Source: Oryzias latipes
Lineage: Eukaryota > Chordata > Actinopteri > Beloniformes > Adrianichthyidae
NCBI RefSeq assembly: GCF_002234675.1
Contig: NC_019866.2
Span: 10,445,261-10,509,260, forward strand
Reading direction: 5' to 3'
DNA length: 64,000 nt
The stretch's first letter is position 1; each line of letters opens with the position of its first letter. The position numbers were made by a program, and so were the translations under genes. This document shows positions 1 to 12,900 of this stretch, in pieces. A model generated the notes under the pieces. The model saw only the letters and a program-made list of their open reading frames with translations, did not search any database and was not told the origin of the DNA.

Positions 1-589
1 CTAAAACCCAGTGAGAGCCGCAAAGTTCCAATTTACCATTTAGCAAATATGCTTATTTATGATTAAATCATTCGTTTATAAAGTAGAGATTTCTTTAAAT
101 ACTGACAATAATATAATTACAGTAATAAATAAATATAGTGATAAAGTGACATCTTTTTATATATATAACAATTTTGATTTCTGTCATATTTCACAGTAGT
201 TCCTTTCAAAATAAAATGACATTAAATGACCTCTTTGAGTCAAATGGGACACAGATCTCCTGTAGCAGATTTACAGTTTACAGATTTAAAAAATTAGAAA
301 TGCAAGAAAACCAAGTCAAACGTGACATTTCCTATCAATATATGAATTTTTTTGCAACATCCTTTTTTCCTTTTATTATTAAACATAAGCACGACAACAG
401 CAATCATTTACTTCAGAAATGTTGCCTCTGGACAGCAACTAGACACTGTTGTATAGCAAGAAGATAAGAATGTGTGCTTTATGTGCATTAAACATATTAA
501 AAATTTAAAAGCAGATGACAATTTAACTAAAAAAAATATTACTCCAAACCACAAAAGCCCTTTTTATTCAAATTGTAAGCATTTTTCTT

Positions 590-651
590 CAGAGCCAGAG
601 AGCCACAATAGAGAGATAAAAGAGAGGGAGCCTCGGGTTGCAGACCCCCGG
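590..651. repeat. Possible hAT-type transposon terminus
   Basis: The end GCCTCGGGTTGCAGACCCCC (630-649), read on the minus strand, resembles the start of common fish hAT-type repeats (a GGGGTCTGCAACC-like end followed by GGCTC). The neighbouring AGAGCCAGAGAGCCACA (about 591-607) also fits that family. I could not find the partner inverted repeat, so this is a likely fragment only. Confidence 0.3.
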
Positions 652-3600
652 CTACACCTGCATTTTAATTATAGTCATTCAATCATATTTATAACTGCTC
701 AATGAATCAAGTTTGAGGAAGTTAGACTTAAAGCTGTCACCTGAAAAGAGATTTGAAAGAAATATTTAGTATATCCTGACATTTGTAAATTACAGGTTTT
801 TATTTGTATTTTTTAAAGGTTTTGACAGGTTTTTGCTGTTTTCCACAGGAGGGTAAAGATAAAATGTTCCTAATCTCACGGCTGCAAGATCTTACTGAGC
901 ACTGAACTCGTGGAGATCAGGTGTGAGTTTGTCATGGACTGCAGAAGCTTTTTCTAATTCTTTTGTATGGAATATTTATTTTAAAAAGATGACATGTGGT
1001 TTAAGTTAGCTCTTCTCTCAGACAAAATGACAACAAAAGCAGTGCTTTTTGTGTTTATTTCTTCTTTTTTTTCATTTGTTGTAAATAGTTTTGGGCAATT
1101 TGAACCCCGTATTTCCTTAATAATGAACTTTGTTTTTTTATGTATTTTATGACGATGTCAACATAAACATGACTGTTTTCTTTATTTCCTAAGAATTATT
1201 TTCAAGTGTAACTATATTGCTCATGGTGCTGAAATAAAAAACAACAATAAATTCGAAAGTAAGATTGTCTGATTTCACACTGTCATTATGTTTAAAAAAG
1301 TCGGCTTTTTTAATGAATTATAACAACCAAAATCTAGTCTTGTAGCAGTGAAACAAAACAAAAAAAAATCAACAACATAACATTATAATAAACTGTGTTT
1401 ACATACACGCTTTTTAAAATTTGTTTTAATACATTTTGATTGCCATAGCTTTGTGACACAACTTTTTAAGTTCTCCAAAAATGTATGATGTTTGAACATT
1501 TATTTGTTCTAAAAATATAAAAAAAAGAATGACATTTATGGTAGACATGTATAAAGAAATGCCTTTTCTTGTGGTACAACCCTAAAAGTGGTCAATTCAA
1601 ATTAGTTTGAAAGGAAGAGGAAATTGTTAAATGGAGGAAATCCCCCAATATATTTTTGAATTTAGAGTATGCAAATAGGAAGAATGCAGACCGGAACAGG
1701 CGAATGCATCCGGCTTGTGAAAAAAGCTTATGCAATTATGAAACATTTATTTTTTAAATACATGTTTTAAAATAAATAATCATCCATGTGATTTTTTTAA
1801 ATCTTCATGAAAGTGAGTGACAGTTATACAGTTTAGCCTTAAATCATCATTTCCTACTTCATATCTTCAAAATCTTTTTTAAAAATTTTCTTTTCAGATA
1901 TTTATTATGATTGATGCCTTCTTTTTTTGCGTATAAATTTTAAACCTGTACAAACATTTTGAAGACATTTTTAGGTGTCATTTCTAATAAGCTGTTAGTT
2001 TTTCCTGGCTTCAGTCCAGGAAAAGCTCTTCCACTGAAATACTGAATCTGTCAGTGCTACATTTGCAGGGTTCTCATTCCTAAAATGATGATTGCTGTCA
2101 TCAGTATGCAGTACGCAGATGAGGTCATACAGGAAATGCGCTGCAGGTGAAAGGTTCTTATGTTTGGAGTTCAGCTGAAGTGTGTCAACTGGACTGTAAT
2201 GATGTATTTTTAGATCAATCTGATCTGCAGTCAGAGTTCCAACTTGCTAAGAATACAAAAGCTGATGGCTTCACTTGTCAAGCCTCACTGTATGGACATT
2301 GACTGAGGCTGCAGTCAGCCTCTATAACCCTGTGATGGAGTTATGCAGCACTAGTACGAGGGTTCTGAAGGTTTTTGGGTTGTCTGGGCCCGTGGAGGCT
2401 CGTAGACAGGGGCGGCTGCCTCTTAAGGGGAGCGCAGGTGTGTCTTGCAGTTCCTTTGAGGCTCAAACTGCCAACTTAAGGGACATCAGGATAATAAAAT
2501 ATACACACGTTGTACATGTGGTAAATGTATTTTTAAGGCAAATGGAAGTTGCACACACTTATGATGATGTCGTACACCACACTGTCGTTGCTATACGGTT
2601 ATACAGTGACCCTGCATGAATGCTGCGCCGGTAAGATGCACAGAGACTGCAATCTGATTATCCAATTTCCTAAATTGCAATAGTCAGGCTGCACCACAAG
2701 GAGCCCACACTTAACACACAAATAGCCCAAATGACCCCCTGTGCAGTCCACAGGATTTTGGGGATTGAAAAAAATGAAAAATTTGCATGTGTCTCATCCT
2801 TACTTTATCATTGCTTGTTATGTATAAATGTTTGCTACAACCTGTCACTCTCAACAACATATTCACTCTACTGGTTCACTGAGCAGTCTACTACCTTGAT
2901 ATTTCATGCAGGTTACCTGCATGCCCCATAAAGGTCTCTCTATTGTTTCCACGCAGATAGCCACTATCTACCCATAGGGCAGTTATTTATCCTTTTTGTC
3001 CCTTTATCCTTTTTTTAAGTGTGGCATTGCATTTAAAGCATTCTCCTTGGTTGATTCATAGTGACCCTTTGAGGGTGTAAAAGTTGTGCCCTTGTGTCCC
3101 CGTTTGAAACCTGTAAAGCCTTTGCAACTGTATAGAAGAAACAACAAAAACCCAACAAGCTACAACCATACAATGAGGCTGCACATCTGCAGCGTTCACC
3201 AAACACTGTAGTCCAAAAGTTGTTTCGATGTCTGCTCCATGATGATGGCAGAAGACCTTTAATGCCCCTAATTAGGGATTATGGGTAAAAGCTGTGCAGG
3301 CCTGAGAGAGGGAACACAGATCTGCTAAGGCTTTTCAATGGATTAGGCTGACTTCTTGTCTGTTTTAATGCTTATTTGCCATCTTTTTGATACAACCCAT
3401 CAGAAAAATGCAAGCAGAGGTTTTTTTATTTTATCTTTGTGAGCTGTGTTCAAGGAACAGGCCTTTCATTGTGGACTGCTAAAAAAAGGCCTCAGAGTCA
3501 GAAAAGACTTAAGAAAGCTTCTGCTCAAACAGGTTGCACAACAAACACAGCAGGAAGGTGAGAGATGATAAATGGGATTTAGTTTCTGTTATTTGTTTCC

Positions 3601-4769
3601 TTGTTGCAGTTGTGGACTCTTCAGAAGAAGGAATCTGCATAAGGGTTTTTTTTTTCTTCAGAAATACACCTGAGCATTTTATCAGTCAGCTGTTATCTCA
3701 CCAGTGCCAGTCAAAGCCAGAATGAGAGCGAAAGCCTGAACTGACTCATGGAAAGGGTTCATGACGTTTTTCAATTGTAGGACTCACAGATTCAAGTAGT
3801 GGATTATTGAAAATTATTCATGTTGGTAATTTTGCTATTTGCTAGAAAAGGGATTGTTTTTTTTTTGTCTAAGTCTTACAAAAAAAAACTGGTTTGTGAC
3901 AGCGTTGTTTCCATTTTCTGTCATGACCTCATATTCAAAACTTGCAAAAAGCCATGTTGAAGCTTTTGTTGTTAACTAATAACATTTTTACATTTGTTTA
4001 AAAATATCAATAAATGTAAAAAGAATTGAAAACCAAATTGTTTAAAAAAATGTACATTATTCTAAATTTACTTTGTAACATAATCCTGATAAAAATGCAT
4101 TTTCTCTCTCCCCCCCCCTTTAGTTTTATAGCACAAAAGGGATTTATTTTATAGAAAAGATGTTAAAATGTGTCCAAACACTATGAAGCATTTTTTAATG
4201 TTGCCAAAAGAGGTAATATTCCTAGTCTTCAGTTAAAATATGTTCTTTTTTTAACGCCTTGATCTCCACACAACCCTTTTAAAATGAAAAGAATTTCAAT
4301 GATTAATGTTTGTGTTGTGATAAGACACGTTTCTAAAAGGCTAAAAGCCCAAACAAACAATAGCATGCATGTCAGCAGCGCATTCTGACAGCGTAAGCAG
4401 CTTATTTCAGAATAAAACTTCATCTAAAACTGTATTTGTCAGCACATGAAATTACATTTGTATTTTGACTGAAAGGAAGGACAATAACAATCACAGCAGA
4501 TGTTCAGTCATGCAGCAAAGGTTAAGTTAAATGAAACTATTTTATCTTTGTTGATTTAAATGAGGTCATAGGAATACGTGTGAGCTCGTGTCAAGAAACG
4601 AAAATACTAATTGATTTAAATGACATGTAGACTTTATTTATGTCAACAGGAGGAATGACCGACAAAAACCTTCAAGACGAAAGCAGGAGAACCTGTTTTT
4701 GAATAGAAAAAATTTAGTTTATTTCCTTTCTAAGCCGTGTGTTTTCGGGGAAACTACAGTTTAACAATT

Positions 4770-4812
4770 CTGAAGAAGAAGAAGAAGAAGCAGAAGCAGA
4801 AGAAGAAAAAGA
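4770..4812. repeat. GAA/GCA trinucleotide microsatellite
   Basis: A purine-rich run of GAA units with two GCA interruptions. It lies in non-coding DNA and no open frame with other support uses it. Confidence 0.85.
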
Positions 4813-6819
4813 CATTTTGGAGTCATATGGTTGTTTGTCACTAGAAGACAACTAAGCCAAACTGATCATTTTACTTGGATGAGCATGTGGTGTCATATTA
4901 ATGCAAAGTGGACTTATGATGAATTTAGTCACATTATGCAATTAAAAAAACTTTTGCTTAAAAAAAAAAGTCCGCCTCAGAACCAAATTATAAGGCCTAA
5001 AATAATGATGACTGTAATTGATAGTAACACACATAAATAAAAAGTTTATCAACACAAATAATCTTCAATTAAACATGATATTTATTCTACTGATGATTTA
5101 ATCTTTTTATCTGGATGCTTTTGTGGTGTTACATTCTTACACAACCAGGCATGCATTTCCAATGTGGTAGTGCTGGACTCTAAACAGAAATGTCTAGAGA
5201 GGAAAACCATATCTTCTGATTGATTGATCATTTTATTGATTGACAGTCCATATTTAGTCTTTTTTTCTGCCCAGAGACCTTTTTTGAACTCAGTTCTTGG
5301 TAAACCTGTGGTAGTTATTGATGATAAACTGATTCTGGTTCAGGAATGATGTATAGTGTCAAGAACAGACTGACTTGATCAACAATAAAATCAGTGACAG
5401 AGTTTGCCTTTCTTATTTTTGCTTATATTCAAATTCTTAAAAACACTGATGCCCAACATTTTAGGCATGTGCTCTAGTCAATGATTAGTTTTTATTTTAT
5501 TAACATAAAATCATATTTCGGGAATAAAATGAATAACTTTGAAACATTTGAGTAACTAAGCTCATATTTAGCTGAAAGTGATGAAAAACCTACAAAACCT
5601 GAATCAGTGACGAAAGGAAAAGCACATAATTATTTGGTCTATGTTATGAGTAGAGGAGGTGCTAACTAAATGTATTTCTAAATTTGTAATTTGTGTGTCT
5701 GCACCCGTCCTTTATAACAGACAGGAAACGTGCCTTCAGACTGTCTGTCAGCTGATAACCAAGACCACCAAAACATACTTTCATTTCAAAAAAGAGACCT
5801 TATCATGGTAAAATGTATTAATGGTTCCAAATGACTGGATATGAATAAAAAAAAAATCAAAATTATTCTGAAAAAATGTATTGGCACAGGAAATCCCGGC
5901 AAAACACAATTGAAATTAACAGGAAGAAATGAACATGTAAATAGTTTTTACTACTTTAGCTGAAACTTGTGACTCAGAAGTCATCAGCAGCTTCAAATAA
6001 GGAAACAGAACTTTAACTGTTGTGAATTATGAAGAATATTTTTTTAGTAAATATTTTTTGCAGATCTACTTTGGATAGGAAGACAGGGACGATGGCCTCT
6101 GCAAACTCTGACCAACAAAGACAATGGACAGATTCATCAAATACATTTGAGATGATGAAATATTTCCTCTTATAGAACATGTCATGAAAGGCTGACAGAA
6201 AAAAAGAAACAAAAGAAAAACTACACTTATGCCCACAATGAATATATTACACACTTGCGGCAATTTGTTGCTGCACATTTGTGATGCAAATCTCTTTGTG
6301 TACCACATTCCAAGGTGCTGTGGTGGAAGTACATCTAATGATTAAAGGTTTTTATGTTTAAAACCTCACTGTCCGAAATAATGAACTGGTCACCAAGGTT
6401 TTGTCATCTTCCTTAAAAACACAAAACGTCTCTCTGCTGCTGTAAACGTATGTTCTTTTGTATGCTTTCTCTTCTTTACCACAAAATATTTTAATGTCAA
6501 ATAGGCTAACATTTTTCAAAAGAATGTATGTGTATTTTCTCTTTTATACAATTAAAAGTCAATTATTCAAATGCTGTTATATCTGTTAGGAAAAATATTT
6601 GTTGCAAGGAAAATGTGAACAAGTGTGCAAAACAAACATTTGACAACATTTTTGGCATTCCTTTAACTGCCAGTTTCCAACAAATTGCAAACTTTTTTTA
6701 CTATTAGATTTCTCTTGTGAGAGAAAACAAGTTTGGTTGCTTTGACATTCTAAAAAAATGTATTCCAGTTAACTTTGACATAAGACATAAAAACAGATGG
6801 GAGGGGCTTACTGTATGTG

Positions 6820-6827
6820 TATAAAAG
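6820..6827 (+). promoter_or_regulatory. TATA box of the RRM gene
   Basis: TATAAAAG lies 60 bases before the start codon at 6880. A start site about 30 bases downstream would give a 5' leader of roughly 30 bases. A strong TATA box is more typical of a gene with restricted or stage-specific expression than of a housekeeping gene; that last point is inference. Confidence 0.75.
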
Positions 6828-6879
6828 CGTACTACCTTCCATTTGTGAGAACGGAGTTACTCACATCTACGTCTCAGAC

Positions 6880-7802
6880 ATGGAAGTTGGTAAGTAAAAC
6901 TTCTTTAAAATACAATTACTCGACAGCAGAATTATCATCCCTGAGCTACAAATAATTTTTCCAAATGTTGTCTCATATGTGTCTGTCAGTAAACAAAAAG
7001 GCAGTGCCAAAAAAGGAAGTGTTGTTGTGTGGTGTGCCAAAATCACTCAAGTTGGTTCTTTCACGGGATTATGAGTTGGTGAGTTGCTTTTACAATAAAT
7101 AAAATTACCTATTACTCCAAAGCTTAAAATAGATTAAACAAAATACACATTTTGTAAGATAAGGTTCTTAAAATGACAGATATTTTGTCCTTTGACAGAG
7201 CCATGGATTATTTGTAACTGGCTTGAGTTCCTACATGAATGACGGATACATCAAAGCCTACTTTCAACAATGGGGAAATGTCATATCATGCAAGGTAACA
7301 GTTGGAACGTTGTATTCTTGTTAGCCTCTCTTATTTGGAATATTTTTACAGTATTTTTTATCTAAATGTGTATTCTGTTTTTGTCTGATAAATTTGATCT
7401 AGGTAAAGAAGATTCCAAATTGTGGGAAAAATAGCGCAGTGGCCTTGGTGAAGTATTCCTCTGAGGATGAAGCAGATAAAGCACACTGGTTTGGTACTCA
7501 CGTCATCGGAGGTTTGGAAGTGGTACTAAAACAGTTTGTCTGTCAAAAAGTGAGTAAAAAAATCAATGCCAGAAAATATTAACCAATCATCAAGGAGGAT
7601 TAATTCTGTTTAGCTACGCTGTCATTGGCTCATATTGAATTATGTTTTGCAGACTGAGGAGGATTTCGTGGATGAGACTGCAGCCTCTGAGAAACCTCGA
7701 CCGATGCGTTCAATGGGTCTGGGGTATATCCTGGAAGACCCCCAGTGGTTAGAGAATGAAGACGATCAGATGGAGACAGCAGCAATGAAAACAGCAACAT
7801 AG
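6880..7802 (+). CDS. Small single-RRM protein, hnRNP A/B-like (five exons)
   Basis: Exons 6880-6889, 6990-7078, 7199-7294, 7403-7549 and 7653-7802 join with consistent phase at GT/AG sites to give 163 residues. All four introns are only about 100-120 bases. The start has G at -3 and +4. Residues ~37-110 form one RRM. RNP2 is canonical (LFVTGL, 37-42), and YFQQWG matches the hnRNP A/B pattern. The RNP1 position reads SAVALVKY (76-83): the two aromatic residues that normally stack on RNA are V and L, so RNA binding may be weak or altered. The N-terminus is basic; the C-terminus (~115-163) is acidic, without RGG or second RRM. A role in binding RNA or protein is inferred from the fold. I cannot name the gene. 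It is followed head-to-tail by cenpx. Confidence 0.82.
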
Positions 7803-8020
7803 CTAAACAAATCAGAAACAACCCTGTGTTTTATCTATGCTTATAATGAATGTTTACTTTTCATTTTCTGGAAAAACTATGGGAAATTATGAATTCTGTG
7901 GAATTTTAAATACATTTTTCTCATGCTACTACCCATGTTGTATTTTTTGTCTAAAGTTTCCAACCTTGTGGTGTGTTAAAGACTATTTATCTATTATTTT
8001 GCTTGTTTTAAATGAGTAAA

Positions 8021-8026
8021 AATAAA
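8021..8026 (+). terminator. Poly-A signal of the RRM gene
   Basis: AATAAA 219 bases after the stop codon, followed by a T-rich stretch (8046-8076) suitable as a downstream element. It lies about 285 bases before the cenpx start codon. Confidence 0.65.
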
Positions 8027-8245
8027 CAAAGCAATGATTTCTGACTATTTTTTCTTGTTTTGTTGATATTTTTTCAGAATTCGATTTGTAATGAACAACA
8101 TAGAAAAATTAAATTATTTACGTTTTTTAGTGTTTTAAATATCATGGATAGTTTAAGAAAGAATAATAATATTAACAATAATAATAACATCAAATTTGTT
8201 TGATCCAATTCTGAATTTGGTTGTTTACTTACGCAAACGTGCGTG

Positions 8246-8271
8246 TGACGTAGAATATCTCAGCAGCCAAT
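8246..8271 (+). promoter_or_regulatory. cenpx: Proximal promoter of cenpx: CRE-like site and CCAAT box
   Basis: TGACGTA (8246-8252) is a CRE/ATF-type core and CCAAT (8267-8271) lies 41 bases before the start codon. The 60 bases around them are richer in CpG than the flanks and there is no TATA box. This pattern suits a broadly expressed cell-cycle or DNA-repair gene. The transcript start is not visible in the sequence. Confidence 0.5.
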
Positions 8272-8311
8272 CACGTAGCAGAGCGCCAAGATTCACCCGA
8301 AACTTAAAAAC

Positions 8312-9917
8312 ATGGCGGACAAAGACGAAGAAATTTGCTTTAGAAAGGTATTGGAAAACAAAAACCTTTTTGTCGCACCTTTGCTTCTTTATTCTTACAA
8401 AAACACGCAGAATGTTTATTTAAATCGTGCGTTCTTGTTTCTGTTACCCGTCTTGTGTTTTCTGATAACTCGTTCTTTTTTTGTCGTCCCCTGTGTGGCA
8501 ACTATATGGCTTCCTTACTATGACCCCGTTTAAACGGTTAGTTCTCTTCATATACATGAAGATAAACGTCGAATTTACACAAAATAAAACCAATTTATTC
8601 GTTGAGAAACATTACAATGAAATTGCTTCTCACAAGTCAAATATCTTCCGTAAACAGATCAGCGTAGAAGACAGATTTTCAAAATAAAAGTATGACAATC
8701 ATTTGTAAATCGTCATTTTACCCATAAGATGTCCTTGTTTTTTGTTCAATTAACAGATACATACCTATTTAATAAGTGGTTATTTCTACAGCTTATTTCA
8801 TAAAATTGTCTTTTAAGTTTGTCAAAAGTGTTTTACTGTCATTTGCTTTGACAAACAGGAAACGATAAGCAAACTCCTGACTAGTTTCTTTAAGGAGGAT
8901 AAAACCAAACGTGAGTTAATTTTGTTGTTGTTGTTGATTGTTTGTGATTGTGTTAGTGACTACTTATCCTGTCATGCTTTACAGTTAGCAGTGAGGCTGC
9001 TCTGCTTATGGCAGAGATGTTAAAGATTTTTGTACAAGGTACTGCACTTTTCCTAAACTATTGTATTATAATATTTGCCATTATGTGGCTCCATACTGAT
9101 AATAGTACACTTTTTGTTTTCCCAGAGGCTGCTATAAGATCACAGAAACAAGCTGAATCTGAGGACTGTGACAAAGTGGATATTGAGCATTTTGAAAAGA
9201 TCTTACCACAGCTGGTATGAAGCATAACACACTCGAGTGTGTTAACTCTCAGAATGCAGAAATGGGGCTAAAATACGGTGGCCCTGAAGGGCAAATCACA
9301 CCAACAAAACACCTAAGGAAAAAACATACTAAAGATCCAAACAGCAATTAAAATAGCAACACAAATAAGAAAACAGCATTACATTCTGGAAACCTTTTTT
9401 GTTTTTTTTTTAGAAAAAAATACATATTTTGGAAGACAAAAGTAATTTATTTTGGTGGACTTTTTAGAATTGTATTTGGTTTCTGTATTTTTCCTTTTCT
9501 AAAATGTAATGTTTTTGTTATTTTTTGTTTTTGCTTTTTTTATTGCCACTGTGATCTTTAATATTTTTTGCAGTGATTGTACTGTTGGTGTGATTTGCAC
9601 TTCAGGGCCACCATACAAACAACCTACATAACCCCAGCAGCAACACATACTTGAGAAAAGAGGGTCATTGGCAGGAAAGCAAATTTAAATTTAAAAGGAT
9701 AAAAAAGCTTTATTGATTCTAAAATATTATGAGCTAAATGAAAAAAAACAACCCACAGAAAATAAATGTTAAAAAGATTACAAAACCACAAATAGTTTAC
9801 TAAACTAGTGTCTTACAGTTGTCACTTTTGTTTAGTTGTTTTAAAGTTTATTATTTAAAAAAGCTGGCCTTCCTTTAACTTTTTTATTTTTTCTTCCTGC
9901 AGCTTTTGGATTTCTAA
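8312..9917 (+). CDS. cenpx: Centromere protein X (MHF2/STRA13), five exons
   Basis: Exons 8312-8347, 8859-8910, 8985-9038, 9126-9214 and 9903-9917 join in phase to give 81 residues, the same length as the human protein. The family pattern is clear: CFRKETISKLLTSFFKEDKTK, then LMAEMLKIFVQEAAIR, then VDIEHFEKILPQLLLDF; the last exon encodes only LLDF and stop. CENPX is a small histone-fold protein that pairs with CENPS. The pair binds DNA and stimulates FANCM at stalled replication forks, and joins CENPT and CENPW in the constitutive centromere complex. The start ATG has A at -3 and G at +4. Intron 4 (9215-9902) carries a transposon of 336 bases. Reading straight through exon 4 would end after one extra codon, so an unspliced form would lose LLDF. 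Confidence 0.96.
9277..9612. mobile_element. Short inverted-repeat transposon (MITE) inside cenpx intron 4
   Basis: The ends 9277-9306 and 9583-9612 are inverted copies of 30 bases with one mismatch (outer part GGTGGCCCTGAAG). The element is flanked by identical ATAC at 9273-9276 and 9613-9616, read as a 4-base target duplication. The interior is AT-rich with no coding capacity, so it must have been moved by a transposase in trans. The 4-base duplication does not fit Tc1 (TA), hAT (8) or piggyBac (TTAA); superfamily unassigned. Confidence 0.85.
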
Positions 9918-12900
9918 AGTAACCACAAGAGGGAGCTAGAGTTCCACAGACATGTTCCCACATTTTATTTTATGCCTCCTTTTTTTTCAGTGTACCTGTA
10001 ATTTCATAATTACCAAAATTTGAGATGTAACATCTTCTGTGTTTATTTTTTACGTTTAGTCGTTTTTTAAGTACAGAGTGCACTCGCGGCTTCGCCACTT
10101 TCACCAACAAGGGCCACCTGTGCTCCTTTGCGCAACAACAGGTGCTTCCAGCATGCTCCATGGCGCCCTTCATCAAAGCCTTCAGGAGCAGTTGGAAGCA
10201 ATTAGAGTAATAAGGAGAGCAGCCAGTCCCTTAGATGATGACAAGTGCCAGGAAAAAAGGAGTACCCCCTCCGGCCACTTTGAAGTTCCCTTTTGCTGTC
10301 CTGGGATGTTTGGTTAGGGGGTAGGGGGAAGGGCAAAAGGGGACCTCTGGCACAGGGGGAAAGTTGAAGGGGAGTGTGTTTGCACGTATGTGTGCATGTG
10401 TTCGCCAAACATTGCAGGGGACCACACGCGTAGATATTCTGTTTGAAAGGAAACATAACAAAACACGTTGGAACATGGTCCAAGAGGAGCAGGGTGTAAT
10501 TCTGAAGGTAAATAAACAAAAAAAAAAACGGCCAGTAGTAGAGGCTCTCTTTCTACTTTTCATGGCAGCTGAAGAGGGAGCTGGGCCTGCAAAGAAGAGG
10601 CTAATCTGGGGTTTCCCAACCCGAGTGGCTTTGATGGTTTTCCACCGGCAATGCTTTTTGACCAGCGCCTTTCGGTATGAGTGAGCATAGCTGCACAACA
10701 CCTCACACTATTTATTTGTGTGGCTCGTGAGTGACTCACTGTGCTCGCATTGAAGTGGAAGCAATGGAGAGTCAAGAATCCAGGCGCCTGGAATTTGTGT
10801 CAGCAACTTATTTTAGAACAGTCCCCAAAAAATATTAGGCCACAAATTCTATTGATAATTAAACAAATGTTCCAAATCAGCGTTGATCTACTGTATAAAA
10901 TGTGTGCAAGTGAAATAAAAATGTGTTGCTACCATTACCGAAATGTGTTGTGGTGAATCAGAACACTGATGCATGACTTTCCGATGCGTCTTAATGGAAC
11001 AAATGACATCTGAAGGTAGTATTATTAAACATGCGAAAGCAGTTTTGACAAAAATTCTCCTAATTGAAAGTGACGTGTCGACAGGCCGTCCAGACTCTTT
11101 CAGAAAGCTTTGGAGTGAGGAGCTGTTCCTCGGAGGAGCAGCCTCTTCTGTCTCCAACCTCCTGTCCAATGTGGAGCCAGGACGTTTGCATCACTACATA
11201 TCTGCTTTACTGCACCGATTCATAGCAACGCCGGGGCAATTGTTGCTGTCAAAATCCTTTTTTGATTTGCTACTGCAATTTATATCATGAAAAAAAAAAA
11301 GAAACTCAGAAATCTGGACTCTACAGATCCAATCCCAACTGAATTTACAAAATAAAATAGAAATCTTCTAAACTGTGAAGTGTTTTACAGAAATGTTTGT
11401 TTTTTGGCTGAGTCTTCTTAGGATTTTATTTGGATTTTTGTTTCTAAAATGTACTGTGTACAAAATAACATATTTCCATCTTTAATCTCAAAATATTCTC
11501 TTAAAGTCAAACTACATGTTGTTTTAAAAAAGAATTTTTTTTACGTGAAATGTTTATCTTTTATTATTACAGCCCAAACCTTTATTACCTAACACATTTC
11601 CGTTCAAGGCACTGAAAATTTCCACTTAACATAGTAAACATTTTTTACAATATCTATATATTAAAATGACATTTTTAATGTCATGAATCTTTTTTTGACT
11701 GTTATGCTGGATGTGAGGCTGTGGTGCATTACTGCACAGTAGACAAGAGGCCCTTGTGGCCCCCCTCATGGGCATAACTAAGGAGAGGTTGTGGGGGACA
11801 CAGATATAGTGCATTCCTCTAAGATGCTCGGTGTGTAACTCAATATGAAACGTGGCTAACCCTTTGAAACAACAAAGAAAACTGCAGGTTTACTTGAAGT
11901 TTGCGTGTTTGTGGAGAGAATACAAATAAAGACAGCATCTTTGCTGACTGTGGACTGCTGTGACGTGGATTTCTGGGAGGCCTCTGGCCTCTGGAAAGGC
12001 CCTGGGGTTGTTGAGCTAAGCTTTGTCAAGGAGCCACGAGGCCCATGCTGGGGATGATTAGAACATACCTGGCAGTTCTCGCCACTTCGACTCTCTCCTG
12101 GAATCACATATTATTATCATATCATCATATTAGCTTTCAGTTTGAGGCTGGAGATGGCCTGCCGCTGCGCCCTGTGTATCGGCTGGAGCGCCGCGAGCCA
12201 GAGGGGGCGGAAAGGATTTTTCCGGAACCAGCGAGGTGGATGATAGGGTCACAGACCTTGGCACGCAGCTGAAGAGGTAAATGGGGAACAAGAGAGATGT
12301 CCAATTAGGCCTGCAGCTGGGTTATTTCTGGACCACAGTACGACCTTAACTGATTTACCCTTCTACCTCAACTTCCCTCCGCTCTCCACCTCCCTCCTTT
12401 GTGTGTTGGCCTACATTGTCTGTAAAAACAGGCTAATCTCCTTACATAACACCCTGCAAACTCAATGAAATCATTTGATGTCTAATAATAAAATCAAAGT
12501 TTATTCGAGGTGACGTCAAAAGAAGTCCAGAGGTCTAAGGTCGGCAAAGTGGCTCTATTTTTAGGCGCCGCTTAAGGAATTGATGTAAATTCTTGCAGGA
12601 TTTGTCAGTCAAGGTTGGAGAAACTGTGCACATATTAGAAATGATGAAAGGCTCCGTGTTTGGTGATATTTAAAAATGAGTCAAGTAATGACCAAAATCT
12701 CTTTAGCTGGTAGCAGGAGGCACAGTGTGACGCTGGCCTTTGAGAGACTTGTTGAAGGACCTTTCTGGACGCCATGTGAAGGCGGAAATTCTCTGCATTG
12801 GGCAAATATGAGTGAAAATGTATGTATCGTCTGTACCTCTTGATCTCAAATAACTGAGAAAAGACAAAGTTAGATTTTTAGCATCATAAAATAACAAATA

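Larger units (their letters stand above)
1..6819. other. AT-rich intergenic region, no gene seen
   Basis: No open frame here has plausible splice sites, domain content or a recognisable protein. The stretch is AT-rich with many short A and T runs. It contains a possible hAT-type transposon end near 590-651 and a GAA microsatellite near 4770, listed separately. The stretch 2270-2950 is less AT-rich than its surroundings but I recognise nothing in it. Confidence 0.6.

Noticed and set aside
8196-8687. Open frames around the cenpx promoter and intron 1
   Set aside because: Only the frame starting at 8312 continues through good splice sites into the CENPX family pattern.
10202-10701. Overlapping open frames on both strands, up to 156 codons
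   Set aside because: No recognisable protein pattern and no consistent splice sites; several frames are open at once.
10973-11290. Frame of 105 codons with plausible-looking protein text
   Set aside because: No family resemblance and no flanking splice sites that extend it; not a match to ASPSCR1 as far as I can judge.
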